From contig JABABA010000005.1 of the NCBI GenBank assembly GCA_014238415.1, forward strand, positions 1 through 64,000: a stretch of 64,000 nucleotides of DNA. Reading direction: 5' to 3'. Positions 36,661 to 44,952 of the stretch are shown piece by piece. This stretch comes from Planctomycetota bacterium. GTDB taxonomy: Bacteria; Planctomycetota; UBA1135; GCA-002686595. The notes below the pieces were generated by a model. That model did not search any database, was not told where the DNA came from, and worked only from the letters and a program-made list of their open reading frames with translations. Every line of letters begins with the position of its first letter. Position 1 is the first letter of the stretch. Both the position numbers and the translations under genes were made by a program.

Positions 36661-37425
36661 TCACATGGAAAGAATCACCGGCGCATGATCGGAAGGCTTC
36701 AAGCCCTCACGGCGTGCAATATCCACCTGCACATCAGTGGCCTGAGCCAGGACCGAATCAGAAACAAGGAAATGATCGATGCGCAAGCCCCTGTTGTCCC
36801 TAAAGGCACGGGTTCGAAAATCCCACCATGTGTAGATTTCGCCCTCGGGATGAAAGTGTCGAAGAGCATCGTGCAGGCCTGGCTTCATCAGGCTCGCCAG
36901 GGCATCCCGCTCCGGCTGGGAACAAAGAATCTTGTCGCGCCAGGCTTCCGGGTCATACACATCCCGATCGTCAAAAGTCACATTGAAGTCGCCCGTGACC
37001 ACTACCTTTTCGCTCATGGGCAGGCGTTCTGCCATCAGCGTGATCACCCGATCAAACCACTCGAGCTTGTAGGTGTATTTGGGATCGCCCACGGTCTTGC
37101 CATTGACTACATACAGATTGAGCACCATTACATCCCCCACAGTCGCACCAATCACCCGTGCTTCTGTTCCCTCAGGATCCCCAGGCAAGCCGCGATAAAC
37201 ATCTTCGATGCCGATCTTTGAGAGAATTGCCACCCCGTTGTAGGTCTTCTGCCCGTGAAAAACGACCTGATAGCCCAACTCCTCAAGAGGCTCGGCCGGG
37301 AAGAGATCATCCATGACCTTGGTTTCCTGCAAACAAACTACATCGGGGCTTTTCTCTTCCAAGAATTCCAGCACCCTGGTCATTCGGGCGCGCAGAGAGT
37401 TGACGTTCCAGGTGGCGATTTCCAT
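36661..37425 (-). CDS. xth: Exodeoxyribonuclease III
   Basis: A 254-residue AP endonuclease/exonuclease III. It begins MEIATWNVNSLRAR, has the catalytic Glu in LQETKV, the GDFNVTFDDRDVYDP segment with catalytic Asp and Asn, and ends with SDHAPVIL. The start was set at ATG 37425; the extension to 37491 has no family match. It is a base-excision repair enzyme. It lies 55 bp after the glycosyltransferase start and is divergent from the helicase. Confidence 0.94.
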   Translation of the reverse strand: MEIATWNVNSLRARMTRVLEFLEEKSPDVVCLQETKVMDDLFPAEPLEELGYQVVFHGQKTYNGVAILSKIGIEDVYRGLPGDPEGTEARVIGATVGDVMVLNLYVVNGKTVGDPKYTYKLEWFDRVITLMAERLPMSEKVVVTGDFNVTFDDRDVYDPEAWRDKILCSQPERDALASLMKPGLHDALRHFHPEGEIYTWWDFRTRAFRDNRGLRIDHFLVSDSVLAQATDVQVDIARREGLKPSDHAPVILSM

Positions 37426-37623
37426 TCTGTGGTCGAAGGTAGCAAAGGCGTGGAGCAGGACCCAGGCCCAGACCCGAACTTGGGCTTGCATCGCCCGATG
37501 AGGAGGGCCAGGCCCGCAGATATTGACCCACTTGTTGCGAACTAGGCAGAATCCCCTGACTTGGATGCCCTCATTTGCCCCCCAGTCCCTATCCTATTGG
37601 CCCCAATACGAGGGCAGGACCTA

Positions 37624-37629
37624 AAGGAG
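37624..37629 (+). promoter_or_regulatory. Ribosome binding site that fixes the helicase start
   Basis: AAGGAG lies five bases before TTG at 37635. It supports the TTG as start of the DEAD-box helicase instead of an in-frame ATG at 37575, which has no such site. Confidence 0.65.
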
Positions 37630-37634
37630 ATTAT

Positions 37635-39161
37635 TTGAGCGGACCCAGGAGGAGCGGCGCAGGCCGCAAGCGTGCTGAAGCGCCAGGAAAAAAGGCGCAG
37701 GCAGCAGGCAACATCGAACCCCTGCACCCGACGGAAGATCCGCCGGAGGTGGAGACCTTCGCTGAATGGGACTTGGGCCCCGTTGTGCAGGCAGCAATCG
37801 CCGGCATGGACATCACCAAACCTACACCTATCCAAGCCCTGGCAATAGGCCCGGTTCTGGAAGGTCGCCATGTGATTGCGAAAGCCGAAACAGGGACAGG
37901 CAAGACTTTGGCCTTCGGCGCCCCGATGATCGCCAAGATAGATCCCTCACGTCGCACGGTTCTGGGTCTGGTTCTTTCTCCCACCCGTGAGTTGGCGGAG
38001 CAGGTGCACAATGTGTTGCAAGAATTGGGAGCTGAAGCGAACATCAATTCGGCGCTGATAGTGGGCGGCGAGCCCCTCGGTCCCCAGGTCAAGGCTCTGC
38101 AAGATGGGGCCCAGGTTGTAGTAGGCACTCCCGGCCGCGTAATGGATCTGATGGGTCAGGGTTTCCTGACCTTCCCCTGGACTGAGTTCGTAGTGCTCGA
38201 CGAAGCGGACAAGATGCTCGAGATCGGCTTCCTGGAAGACATCGAGAAAATCTTGGCTCAGGTCAATGAGTATCGTCAGACGCTCCTGTTCTCAGCCACG
38301 TTCCCAAGACCCCTCTTGAAGCTTGCCAGGGACCAAACGGAGAACCCGGTAGAAATCGCCACTGCCCGGGGCATTGCCACAGTAGACACAATCCGCCAAT
38401 GCTGCGTCGAGGTGGATGAGGACAATCGCGCCAACCTGCTCCAGAAAATCGTACGGGACAGCGAGCCGGATTCAGCTTTCCTTGTGTTCTGTGATCGACG
38501 AACGGATGTGGACCGCTTGATGCGGCGCATGGAGCGCGAACGCTACGGCGTGCGTGCCTTGCACGGAGGCTATGATCAAGCTGCGCGCTTCCGAGTGATG
38601 AATGCCTTCCGGGCAAAGGAAGTCAAGGTCCTGATCGCCACGGACGTGGCTTCCCGGGGACTGGATGTGAAACACATCACGCATGTGATCAACTTTGCAG
38701 CACCCAGGGATCACGCAGACTACACCCACCGCATCGGTCGCACAGGACGCGCGGGGCGCATGGGCACAGCGATCACCTTCGTCACCCCCGCCACCCGACG
38801 CTACTGGCGCGAATTGCTGGCCATCACAAAGTTCGAAGTGGAATTGCTCCGAGGTCCACGAGACCTGTTCGAGGCCAAGAGCCAAGAACGGGGCCGCAGC
38901 CCGCGAAGAGAGCGCTCTCAAAGCCAACGGGAAGAGGAGGATGCTCCCCGTAGCAGTAGTTCGAGAAGGGATGGTCCCAAGGACAAACGCTCAAACCGAA
39001 AGCAGCCCGATGCGGATCCTGACACGGGGGTCGGTAATGAGGCTCCGCGCTCGACAGGCAAGGACAAGCCCCGACGCAAACGCAAGACCGCCAGGTCTTC
39101 AGACTCAAAAGGCATCCCAAACCGCGAACCAGGCGATTCTGGTTTCGGTGCAGGAATCTAG
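37635..39161 (+). CDS. DEAD-box RNA helicase
   Basis: A 508-residue ATP-dependent RNA helicase. Motifs in order: Q motif (KPTPIQ), I (AETGTGKT), Ia (PTRELAEQ), II (LDEADKM), III (SATFP), V (ATDVASRGLDV), VI (HRIGRTGR). A highly charged, Arg/Lys/Ser-rich tail of about 110 residues follows, as in RhlE-like helicases that bind RNA through the tail. The TTG start is chosen on the ribosome binding site. Likely role: ribosome assembly or RNA turnover. The ferredoxin gene follows after 12 bp. Confidence 0.93.
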   Translation: MSGPRRSGAGRKRAEAPGKKAQAAGNIEPLHPTEDPPEVETFAEWDLGPVVQAAIAGMDITKPTPIQALAIGPVLEGRHVIAKAETGTGKTLAFGAPMIAKIDPSRRTVLGLVLSPTRELAEQVHNVLQELGAEANINSALIVGGEPLGPQVKALQDGAQVVVGTPGRVMDLMGQGFLTFPWTEFVVLDEADKMLEIGFLEDIEKILAQVNEYRQTLLFSATFPRPLLKLARDQTENPVEIATARGIATVDTIRQCCVEVDEDNRANLLQKIVRDSEPDSAFLVFCDRRTDVDRLMRRMERERYGVRALHGGYDQAARFRVMNAFRAKEVKVLIATDVASRGLDVKHITHVINFAAPRDHADYTHRIGRTGRAGRMGTAITFVTPATRRYWRELLAITKFEVELLRGPRDLFEAKSQERGRSPRRERSQSQREEEDAPRSSSSRRDGPKDKRSNRKQPDADPDTGVGNEAPRSTGKDKPRRKRKTARSSDSKGIPNREPGDSGFGAGI

Positions 39162-39173
39162 ACCATCTATCCC

Positions 39174-39581
39174 ATGAGTGAAGGTTCTACTCCCAACGAG
39201 ACAGCAGCCCTGCCGCAGAAAACGTACACCCTCGCCTTCATGCCCCAGGAGGTCACGATAGAAGTCGACCCAGCAGATCTGCCATTCGGAGACCACGGGC
39301 TCCCAGGGTCGATTCTGGACATCGCCATGGGGCATGACATTGATCTTGAACACGCCTGCGGTGGCGTGGCGGCCTGCTCCACCTGCCATGTTCTCGTGCG
39401 CGAGGGTAAAGATTCTTGCCCCGAAGCGAGCGAACAGGAAGAAGACATGCTCGACCAGGCTCCTGGCCTTGAGCTGTGCTCACGTCTCGCTTGCCAGACC
39501 GTGCCAGACGGCAGCACCTCGGTGGTCGTTGAAATTCCGAACTGGAACCGAAATTTCGCCCGCGAGGCGCCCCACACATGA
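39174..39581 (+). CDS. Adrenodoxin-type 2Fe-2S ferredoxin
   Basis: A 135-residue ferredoxin. The cluster ligands lie in HACGGVAACSTC and the later CSRLAC, matching the C-x5-C-x2-C-xn-C pattern of vertebrate/ISC-type ferredoxins. It has an N-terminal extension of about 20 residues. Its stop overlaps the ispH start by ATGA, so the two are translationally coupled. This suggests it supplies electrons to IspH. Confidence 0.9.
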   Translation: MSEGSTPNETAALPQKTYTLAFMPQEVTIEVDPADLPFGDHGLPGSILDIAMGHDIDLEHACGGVAACSTCHVLVREGKDSCPEASEQEEDMLDQAPGLELCSRLACQTVPDGSTSVVVEIPNWNRNFAREAPHT

Positions 39582-40507
39582 AGGCGAGACTGGCCAACCC
39601 GCGCGGGTTCTGCGCAGGAGTGGACCGCGCCATTGAGATCGTAAAGCGAGCGCTTGCTCGGTACGGGGCCCCGGTCTATGTACTACACGAAATCGTGCAC
39701 AACAAGCATGTGCTTGAGGACTTGCGGCAGCGTGGCACGATATTCGTCAAGGCACTCGACGAGGTCCCCGGCGGAGCGGTGACGATCTTCAGCGCACACG
39801 GGGTTTCTGACTCAGTTGTGGAAGCTGGCAAAGCCCGCGGCCTGAGGGTGATCGATGCCACCTGCCCGCTGGTGACTAAGGTACATACCCAGGCCCAAGG
39901 CTACGCAGCCGATGAGCGCGAGATGATCCTGATCGGACACCAGGGCCATCCAGAGGTCGAAGGCACTCGTGGTCGCATAGTTGGACCCGTACATGTGCTC
40001 TCGACCCCAGAGGAAGTCAAGACCCTTGAGGTCGAAGACCCCCAACGCCTGGCCTATGTCACCCAGACCACCCTCTCGGTTGATGACACTCGCGATGTGA
40101 TCGCGGCGCTCCTGGAAAAGTACCCTCTGATCAAGGGACCCAACGTCAAGGACATCTGCTACGCCACCCAGAATCGTCAGAACGCAGTCAAGCAGCTGGT
40201 GGGTCAGATCGATCTTCTGCTTGTGGTTGGCTCGGCAAACTCATCGAATTCGAATCGGTTGCGCGAATTGGGCGAGCGTAGCGGAGTGCCCTCAGTCCTG
40301 GTGGATCACCCAAACCAATTACGCAGCGAGTGGTTTGAAGACTGCGAAAATGTGGGCGTCACCGCCGGAGCTTCAGCTCCAGAGATTCTGGTGAATCTGG
40401 TACTTGAAAGACTGCGTGAGTTCGGAGTGGATGAGGCAATCGAGCTGGATGGGGAGAGCGAAGAAGTAGTTTTTCAAATGCCTCCCGAACTGCAGACCGA
40501 TGATTGA
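39578..40507 (+). CDS. ispH: 4-hydroxy-3-methylbut-2-enyl diphosphate reductase
   Basis: A 309-residue IspH (LytB), the last enzyme of the MEP isoprenoid pathway. The three cluster cysteines are in NPRGFCAGV (Cys12), DATCPLV and DICYATQNRQ. The catalytic EILV-type segments and the TAGASAPE motif are present, and the length is normal. The upstream overlapping ferredoxin gene fits its need for single-electron donors. It is convergent with the DUF481 gene. Confidence 0.96.
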   Translation: MKARLANPRGFCAGVDRAIEIVKRALARYGAPVYVLHEIVHNKHVLEDLRQRGTIFVKALDEVPGGAVTIFSAHGVSDSVVEAGKARGLRVIDATCPLVTKVHTQAQGYAADEREMILIGHQGHPEVEGTRGRIVGPVHVLSTPEEVKTLEVEDPQRLAYVTQTTLSVDDTRDVIAALLEKYPLIKGPNVKDICYATQNRQNAVKQLVGQIDLLLVVGSANSSNSNRLRELGERSGVPSVLVDHPNQLRSEWFEDCENVGVTAGASAPEILVNLVLERLREFGVDEAIELDGESEEVVFQMPPELQTDD

Positions 40508-40550
40508 GGGCATAAGGCCTGACTGACTCGCAACCCAGGTCTCTTACAAA

Positions 40551-41327
40551 TCAGAAGCCCCAGCCCACGGTCACCAGGAACAAGTGATCGTCCTTGTCCT
40601 TGCCCGCCGCAGGATTTGCCGTGAGGTCATAGACCCACTGCAACTTGGTGAACAGATTGCTTGAGACATTCATCTTCAAGCTCGTGTCAAGGCGATAGTA
40701 GCCATCTCCCCCGCCTTCGAGACTGGGGTTGAGACTGCCGACCTGCTCAATCAGGATGCCCTCGCCTTCTGAATGCCACTTCAGACCATAGGCCCCGCGC
40801 AGAGCCAGGTAATTGTTGCTTGCACCAGATTCGAATTCCTCACTCAAGTGAGCCAGGCCAAGTTCGGTGTCGAGGGTCCAGGGTCCTTCTGTCCACACTT
40901 TGTAGCCCCCTCCAGCGCTCACATCCAAACGCAAGTCTAGGGCTGCCTGTGCGTCCGTCATTGTGCCCAGGGATCCATACACATAGATGTCCTCATCCAC
41001 CTCATGGTCGTACTTGGCGTCACCTTCGTTACGGCGCTGGGTGACCGCATCCCGGTCCTTGACGTAAACCGAACTCAGTCCAAAGGTCCACTTCCCAGGT
41101 CCTTCCGTACGCGTAGCCGCGACTCCAGCGGAAACCGTGGCCACATCCGTGTTGCCCGTGCTCAGGCTGGAACCAAGGGTCAGCGACCCCTCCCACTCTG
41201 GACTTGAAGTGCTATCGTTGGCCTGCGTCTCATCCTTCGGGAACCAGGGATCATCGTCCCAGGGCTGGAGCCTGTCGGGAACGGTAGCAAGGCAAAGTGC
41301 GGAAGCGAGGAGAGGTGTGAGAATCAT
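40551..41327 (-). CDS. DUF481 family outer-membrane protein
   Basis: A 258-residue exported protein with a signal peptide (MILTPLLASALCLATVPD). The body is beta-rich with the DUF481/YdiY pattern: WEGSLTLGSSLSTGNTDVATV near the start, alternating barrel strands, and a C-terminal aromatic end (LVTVGWGF). It is probably a barrel in the outer membrane. Family members are linked to salt or acid stress, but the role is not defined. Confidence 0.8.
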   Translation of the reverse strand: MILTPLLASALCLATVPDRLQPWDDDPWFPKDETQANDSTSSPEWEGSLTLGSSLSTGNTDVATVSAGVAATRTEGPGKWTFGLSSVYVKDRDAVTQRRNEGDAKYDHEVDEDIYVYGSLGTMTDAQAALDLRLDVSAGGGYKVWTEGPWTLDTELGLAHLSEEFESGASNNYLALRGAYGLKWHSEGEGILIEQVGSLNPSLEGGGDGYYRLDTSLKMNVSSNLFTKLQWVYDLTANPAAGKDKDDHLFLVTVGWGF

Positions 41328-41366
41328 GGTCAGGTCGTGAGTTCCGAGGCAGATTGAGGAGCGAAT

Positions 41367-42131
41367 TCAGGCTCGCCGCTCTCGCGCTGAACGCAAGAGC
41401 TGGGCGGCATGATCGATACCGTCAGGGGTGCGTGAACCGTGCCAGGAAAGATACTCCCCGTCCGCAAGCACAATGCTTGATCTGGGAATGCCTGTCTCTC
41501 GGGCCAGTTCATCACCGTCTGAGGGGGAGAAAGAATAGGGTTCACTGCAGAGCAATACGAGTTCGACTTTTGTATCGCTCAAATCAGTCAGCGAGATCTC
41601 GGGGTAGCGAGTGTCCTCGCCCTCGCAGAAGTTCTGTCCCCCCGCCTGGGTCAGAAGGGCGCTGGCAAATGTGTCAGGTCCGGCCACCATCCACGGGTTC
41701 TTCCAGATGAAATAGGCAAAGCTCACCGGAGCCTGCCCCTGGGCCTCCTGCTGGACTGCTTTGGTGCGCTTTTCGATCAGACCCGCAATGCGCTCGGCCT
41801 CCTCGATGGTACCCAGGGCCTGTCCCACTTCACGCACCATCGCCGCTGTCTCCGGTGCGCTGCGCGGCATGGATGACAGAATGCGCAGGCCCCCAGCGTC
41901 CAGCTGATCCGCATCCTCGATGCGGTTCTCCTCATCGTTCATCAAAACCAGATCCGGCGCCAGTTCCAGGACGCGCAGCACGTCGGGGTCCTTGGTGCCT
42001 CCGACAGTCTCGATGCTGCTTACTTTGGCCGCGGGATGAATGCAGTAACGAGTGATGCCCACCAGATCCGACCCACGACCGAGGTCGAACACGAGTTCGG
42101 TCAGACTGGGGCAGAGAGAGACCAATCGCAT
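41367..42131 (-). CDS. BtuF-like helical-backbone cobalamin/metal-binding protein
   Basis: A 254-residue protein of the type III periplasmic-binding fold (BtuF/FhuD-like): RLVSLCPSLTELVFDLG at the start, VGITRYCIHP, and ELAPDLVLMND. It lacks a signal peptide, so it may be cytosolic. It is the last gene of the ten-gene operon and follows the metallo-hydrolase by 3 bp. Because that operon encodes a B12-dependent mutase, a cobalamin-related role is an attractive inference. Confidence 0.72.
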   Translation of the reverse strand: MRLVSLCPSLTELVFDLGRGSDLVGITRYCIHPAAKVSSIETVGGTKDPDVLRVLELAPDLVLMNDEENRIEDADQLDAGGLRILSSMPRSAPETAAMVREVGQALGTIEEAERIAGLIEKRTKAVQQEAQGQAPVSFAYFIWKNPWMVAGPDTFASALLTQAGGQNFCEGEDTRYPEISLTDLSDTKVELVLLCSEPYSFSPSDGDELARETGIPRSSIVLADGEYLSWHGSRTPDGIDHAAQLLRSARERRA

Positions 42132-42134
42132 GGA

Positions 42135-43022
42135 TCAGGTCCCCGAGGGCACCACCACAAAGTGCTTTCCCGAGCGTTCGATGCGCGCCATGGAGGTCTC
42201 TGGATCGTGGTAGAACAGCCCCAGCCAGCCCTCATCCGCTGCGCGGCCAATCCACTCGCTTCGCACGCTGAAAGATCGCGCCACATCCAGGTCGTAGGCC
42301 ATGATGTAGGGAGGTTGGATGTGATGGGTTGTGGGCACGACATCGGCCCAGAAAATTGCGCGATCACTGCCTTCCCCGATCAGAATCACACTGACTCCAT
42401 CAGAATGGCCACCTAGTTCATGGGCTTCGATGCCGGGCAGAATCTCGGTCGTGCCTTGATAGCCGGTGAGCAACCCGGCCTGCTCAAGGGCTTCCAGATC
42501 CTCTGCCCTGTAGGAGGCTGCGCGAACGGGATCAGGATTCTGACAAGCGGCAATCTCGATGGCGGGCGCGTACACGGGGACCCCGGGAAAGCGCGGTACC
42601 AACTGACCATCCTGTTCAACCACCAGCGCCCCACAGTGGTCCCAATGGCAATGGGAGAGCACGATCTCGGTGACCTCCTCGGGAGCCACGCCTACCGTCT
42701 CGAGGGCCTGGACAATGCTTGGATTGTTGTTGATGTGATAGATCCCGCGCAATTTCTCATTCCAGCGCTCACCCACGCCCCCCTCAATCAGGACCTTGTG
42801 CTCGCCACGCTCGGCAAGAAAACAATTGAGGGCCAGGAGAATTGTGTTGTCCTCAGCAGGCGGCGTCATGGCGCGCCAGAAGGCTGCAGGAACGACACCC
42901 CACATGGCGCCACCGTCCAAACGCAGGAACCCATCGGAGAGCGCTGTGATCTTCCAACCATCCACCTGCGCCGTACAGCTGTGCCATGTACCAGTGCTCA
43001 CATTCTCTTGGGTCATTTTCAA
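42135..43022 (-). CDS. MBL-fold metallo-hydrolase
   Basis: A 295-residue metallo-beta-lactamase-fold hydrolase. The zinc motif is HCHWDHCG, further ligands are in GGHSDG and FWADVVPTTHH. The active site therefore looks complete. It overlaps the upstream acyl-CoA dehydrogenase stop by ATGA. Its place in the acyl-CoA operon suggests a thioesterase or lactonase role, but this is not shown by the sequence. Confidence 0.88.
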   Translation of the reverse strand: MKMTQENVSTGTWHSCTAQVDGWKITALSDGFLRLDGGAMWGVVPAAFWRAMTPPAEDNTILLALNCFLAERGEHKVLIEGGVGERWNEKLRGIYHINNNPSIVQALETVGVAPEEVTEIVLSHCHWDHCGALVVEQDGQLVPRFPGVPVYAPAIEIAACQNPDPVRAASYRAEDLEALEQAGLLTGYQGTTEILPGIEAHELGGHSDGVSVILIGEGSDRAIFWADVVPTTHHIQPPYIMAYDLDVARSFSVRSEWIGRAADEGWLGLFYHDPETSMARIERSGKHFVVVPSGT

Positions 43023-44197
43023 GTGGGCAGGTTGTTCAACACGCTGCGGCCGATGATGATCCGTTGCACTTCACTGGTGCCTTCGCCGATGGTGCAGAGC
43101 TTCGCATCGCGCCACATGCGCTCCACCGGGTACTCCCGTGAATATCCGAAGCCGCCGAGAATCTGAATTGCGTCGTAGGTCACTTTCATCGCCACTTCAG
43201 AGGCATGCAGCTTGGCCATGGAGGCCTCGGTGCCATAGCTCTTTCCCGCGTCCTTGAGACGGGCCGCGTCATATACCAGATGCTTGGAACACTGGATCTG
43301 AGTGGCCATGTCGGCCAATTTGAACTGCACAGCCTGCTGATCCGAGAGAGTGCCGCCAAAGGCCTCGCGCTCCGAAGCATAACGCGCACACTCGGCGAAG
43401 GCTCCCTCAGCGATTCCCAACGCAAGAGCTGCGATGGAGATGCGGCCTCCTTCCAGGGTCTGCATGAATGTCCTGAAGCCCTCGCCTTCGGGGCCGAGCA
43501 GATGATCCTTCGGGATGCGGGCGTCCTCGAAGACCAGGCTGGCCCAATCGGATCCACGCATGCCCAGCTTTCGCTCACCCTTCTCCAAGGAGAAGCCATC
43601 GATATTCCGGGGCACCACAAAGGCACTGATACCCTTGGGTCCCATGGATTTGTCAGTCACGGCGGTACAGACAAATACGCCCGAGTAATTGGCGTTGGTA
43701 ATAAAACACTTGCGCCCGTTCAGGATGTAATCGTCCCCATCCAGGAGCGCGGTAGTCAAAGTTCCGCCCGAGTCCGAACCCGCCCCCGGTTCGGTCAACC
43801 CATAGGCACCCATGTATTCACCTGCAATTAGCCTGGGCACGTATTCGTTGCACAACTTCTCTCCACCCCAGCGATAGATCGGATAGGTGCCGAGGCTGAC
43901 ATGAGCGGCCAGGGTCAATCCGGTGGAGCCACAAACCTTGGACAATTCTTCCACCGCCAAGATGTATGAAAGCGTATCGCCCCCTGCACCACCCAACTCC
44001 TCAGGGAAGCAGATGCCGGTCAGGCCCAGCTCGACGATCTTGTCCCACGTATCCTTCGGGAATCGATGTTCTTCGTCGATGTCGTGGGCCTGAGGCGCGA
44101 CTTCTGCCAGGGCAAACTCACGCACCATGTCACGGATCATGGTTTGGTCTTCGGTCAGATCAAGGCCGCGAGTGATAGGGGGTAGGGTGACGGTCAT
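43019..44197 (-). CDS. Acyl-CoA dehydrogenase
   Basis: A 392-residue FAD enzyme. It shows AYGLTEPGAGSDSGG, the WASLVFEDARIP segment, and ILGGFGYSREYPVERMWRDA followed by GEGTSE with the catalytic Glu. It should oxidise a short- or branched-chain acyl-CoA to the 2-enoyl-CoA. It is the promoter-distal of two acyl-CoA dehydrogenases in the mutase operon, and it ends overlapping the metallo-hydrolase start. Confidence 0.92.
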   Translation of the reverse strand: MTVTLPPITRGLDLTEDQTMIRDMVREFALAEVAPQAHDIDEEHRFPKDTWDKIVELGLTGICFPEELGGAGGDTLSYILAVEELSKVCGSTGLTLAAHVSLGTYPIYRWGGEKLCNEYVPRLIAGEYMGAYGLTEPGAGSDSGGTLTTALLDGDDYILNGRKCFITNANYSGVFVCTAVTDKSMGPKGISAFVVPRNIDGFSLEKGERKLGMRGSDWASLVFEDARIPKDHLLGPEGEGFRTFMQTLEGGRISIAALALGIAEGAFAECARYASEREAFGGTLSDQQAVQFKLADMATQIQCSKHLVYDAARLKDAGKSYGTEASMAKLHASEVAMKVTYDAIQILGGFGYSREYPVERMWRDAKLCTIGEGTSEVQRIIIGRSVLNNLPT

Positions 44198-44263
44198 GGG
44201 TCTTTCGCTGATTCTGTGCAGTGCAGGGTCAAGTGGGTCGGCTTCGTGCTTGAACGGAGGTGA

Positions 44264-44524
44264 TCAGTCCCGCTGAATGCGCCAACCTGCTGTGCGGCGA
44301 TCTTCAGGGATACCCCCTTCAGGTCCCTCGCGATAAAAATCCATGGAACGCCCGGCGCCAACCCACTCGATCAGGTGGATCCTGGAGAATTTCCATTCAC
44401 GGCCAATCTTGCGCGCAGGAAGGTCCTCGGAATGCAGCACCTTGTTGAAAGTCTTGACGCTGACACCCAAAAGGGCGGCGGCCTCATCCACGTTCAGAAT
44501 ATCTCGGTCGGGACTGGTACTCAT
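44264..44524 (-). CDS. Excisionase-like helix-turn-helix protein
   Basis: An 86-residue protein. Residues about 9-58 form a MerR/excisionase-type winged helix (ILNVDEAAALLGVSVKTFNK, then ARKIGREWKFSRIHLIEWV). A charged tail follows. It overlaps the mutase small-subunit stop by ATGA, so it is made with it. Small proteins of this kind can bind DNA as regulators; here it may control the surrounding operon. No phage or transposon genes are near, so a true excisionase is unlikely. Confidence 0.8.
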   Translation of the reverse strand: MSTSPDRDILNVDEAAALLGVSVKTFNKVLHSEDLPARKIGREWKFSRIHLIEWVGAGRSMDFYREGPEGGIPEDRRTAGWRIQRD

Positions 44525-44946
44525 GCTTGTGCCTCCTCGGCGGCCCAGCGCTTGCTGATTTCGGTTTGAATATACTCGGCGATTGAATCGGTATTGGTTC
44601 CCGGACCAAACAGCTTGGCAAAGCCGTCTTCTTCCAGGACTTGCATGTCGTCACCAGGGATGATGCCGCCACCCACCATCAACACGTGATCGAGCCCACG
44701 CTCCACGAGTTCTTTACGCACTCTGGGAAACAATTCCATGTGCGCGCCTGAAAGAATCGAGAGCCCGACCACGTCAACATCTTCCTGCATGGCGATCTCT
44801 GCGATCATAGCGGGAGTCTTGTGGAGACCTGTGTAGACCACTTCCATGCCATGGTCTCGCAGGACACTGGCAACGGTCTTGGCCCCTCGATCGTGGCCAT
44901 CAAGGCCGGGCTTGGCGACTAACACGCGGATACGACGTTCACTCAT
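44521..44946 (-). CDS. icmB: Acyl-CoA mutase small subunit (cobalamin-binding)
   Basis: A 141-residue B12-binding domain protein. The base-off cobalamin motif DGHDRG (DxHxxG) supplies the His ligand to cobalt, followed by LSILSG and VGGGIIP, which contact the nucleotide tail. The size equals the separate small subunit of isobutyryl-CoA mutase. It is encoded 6 bp after the catalytic subunit, with which it forms a complex. The symbol depends on the specificity inferred for the large subunit. Confidence 0.9.
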   Translation of the reverse strand: MSERRIRVLVAKPGLDGHDRGAKTVASVLRDHGMEVVYTGLHKTPAMIAEIAMQEDVDVVGLSILSGAHMELFPRVRKELVERGLDHVLMVGGGIIPGDDMQVLEEDGFAKLFGPGTNTDSIAEYIQTEISKRWAAEEAQA

Positions 44947-44952
44947 GGCAGG

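Noticed and set aside
44264..44524. Prophage or transposon excisionase
   Set aside because: The helix-turn-helix matches that family, but no integrase, transposase or att repeats are nearby and the gene is coupled to a metabolic enzyme.
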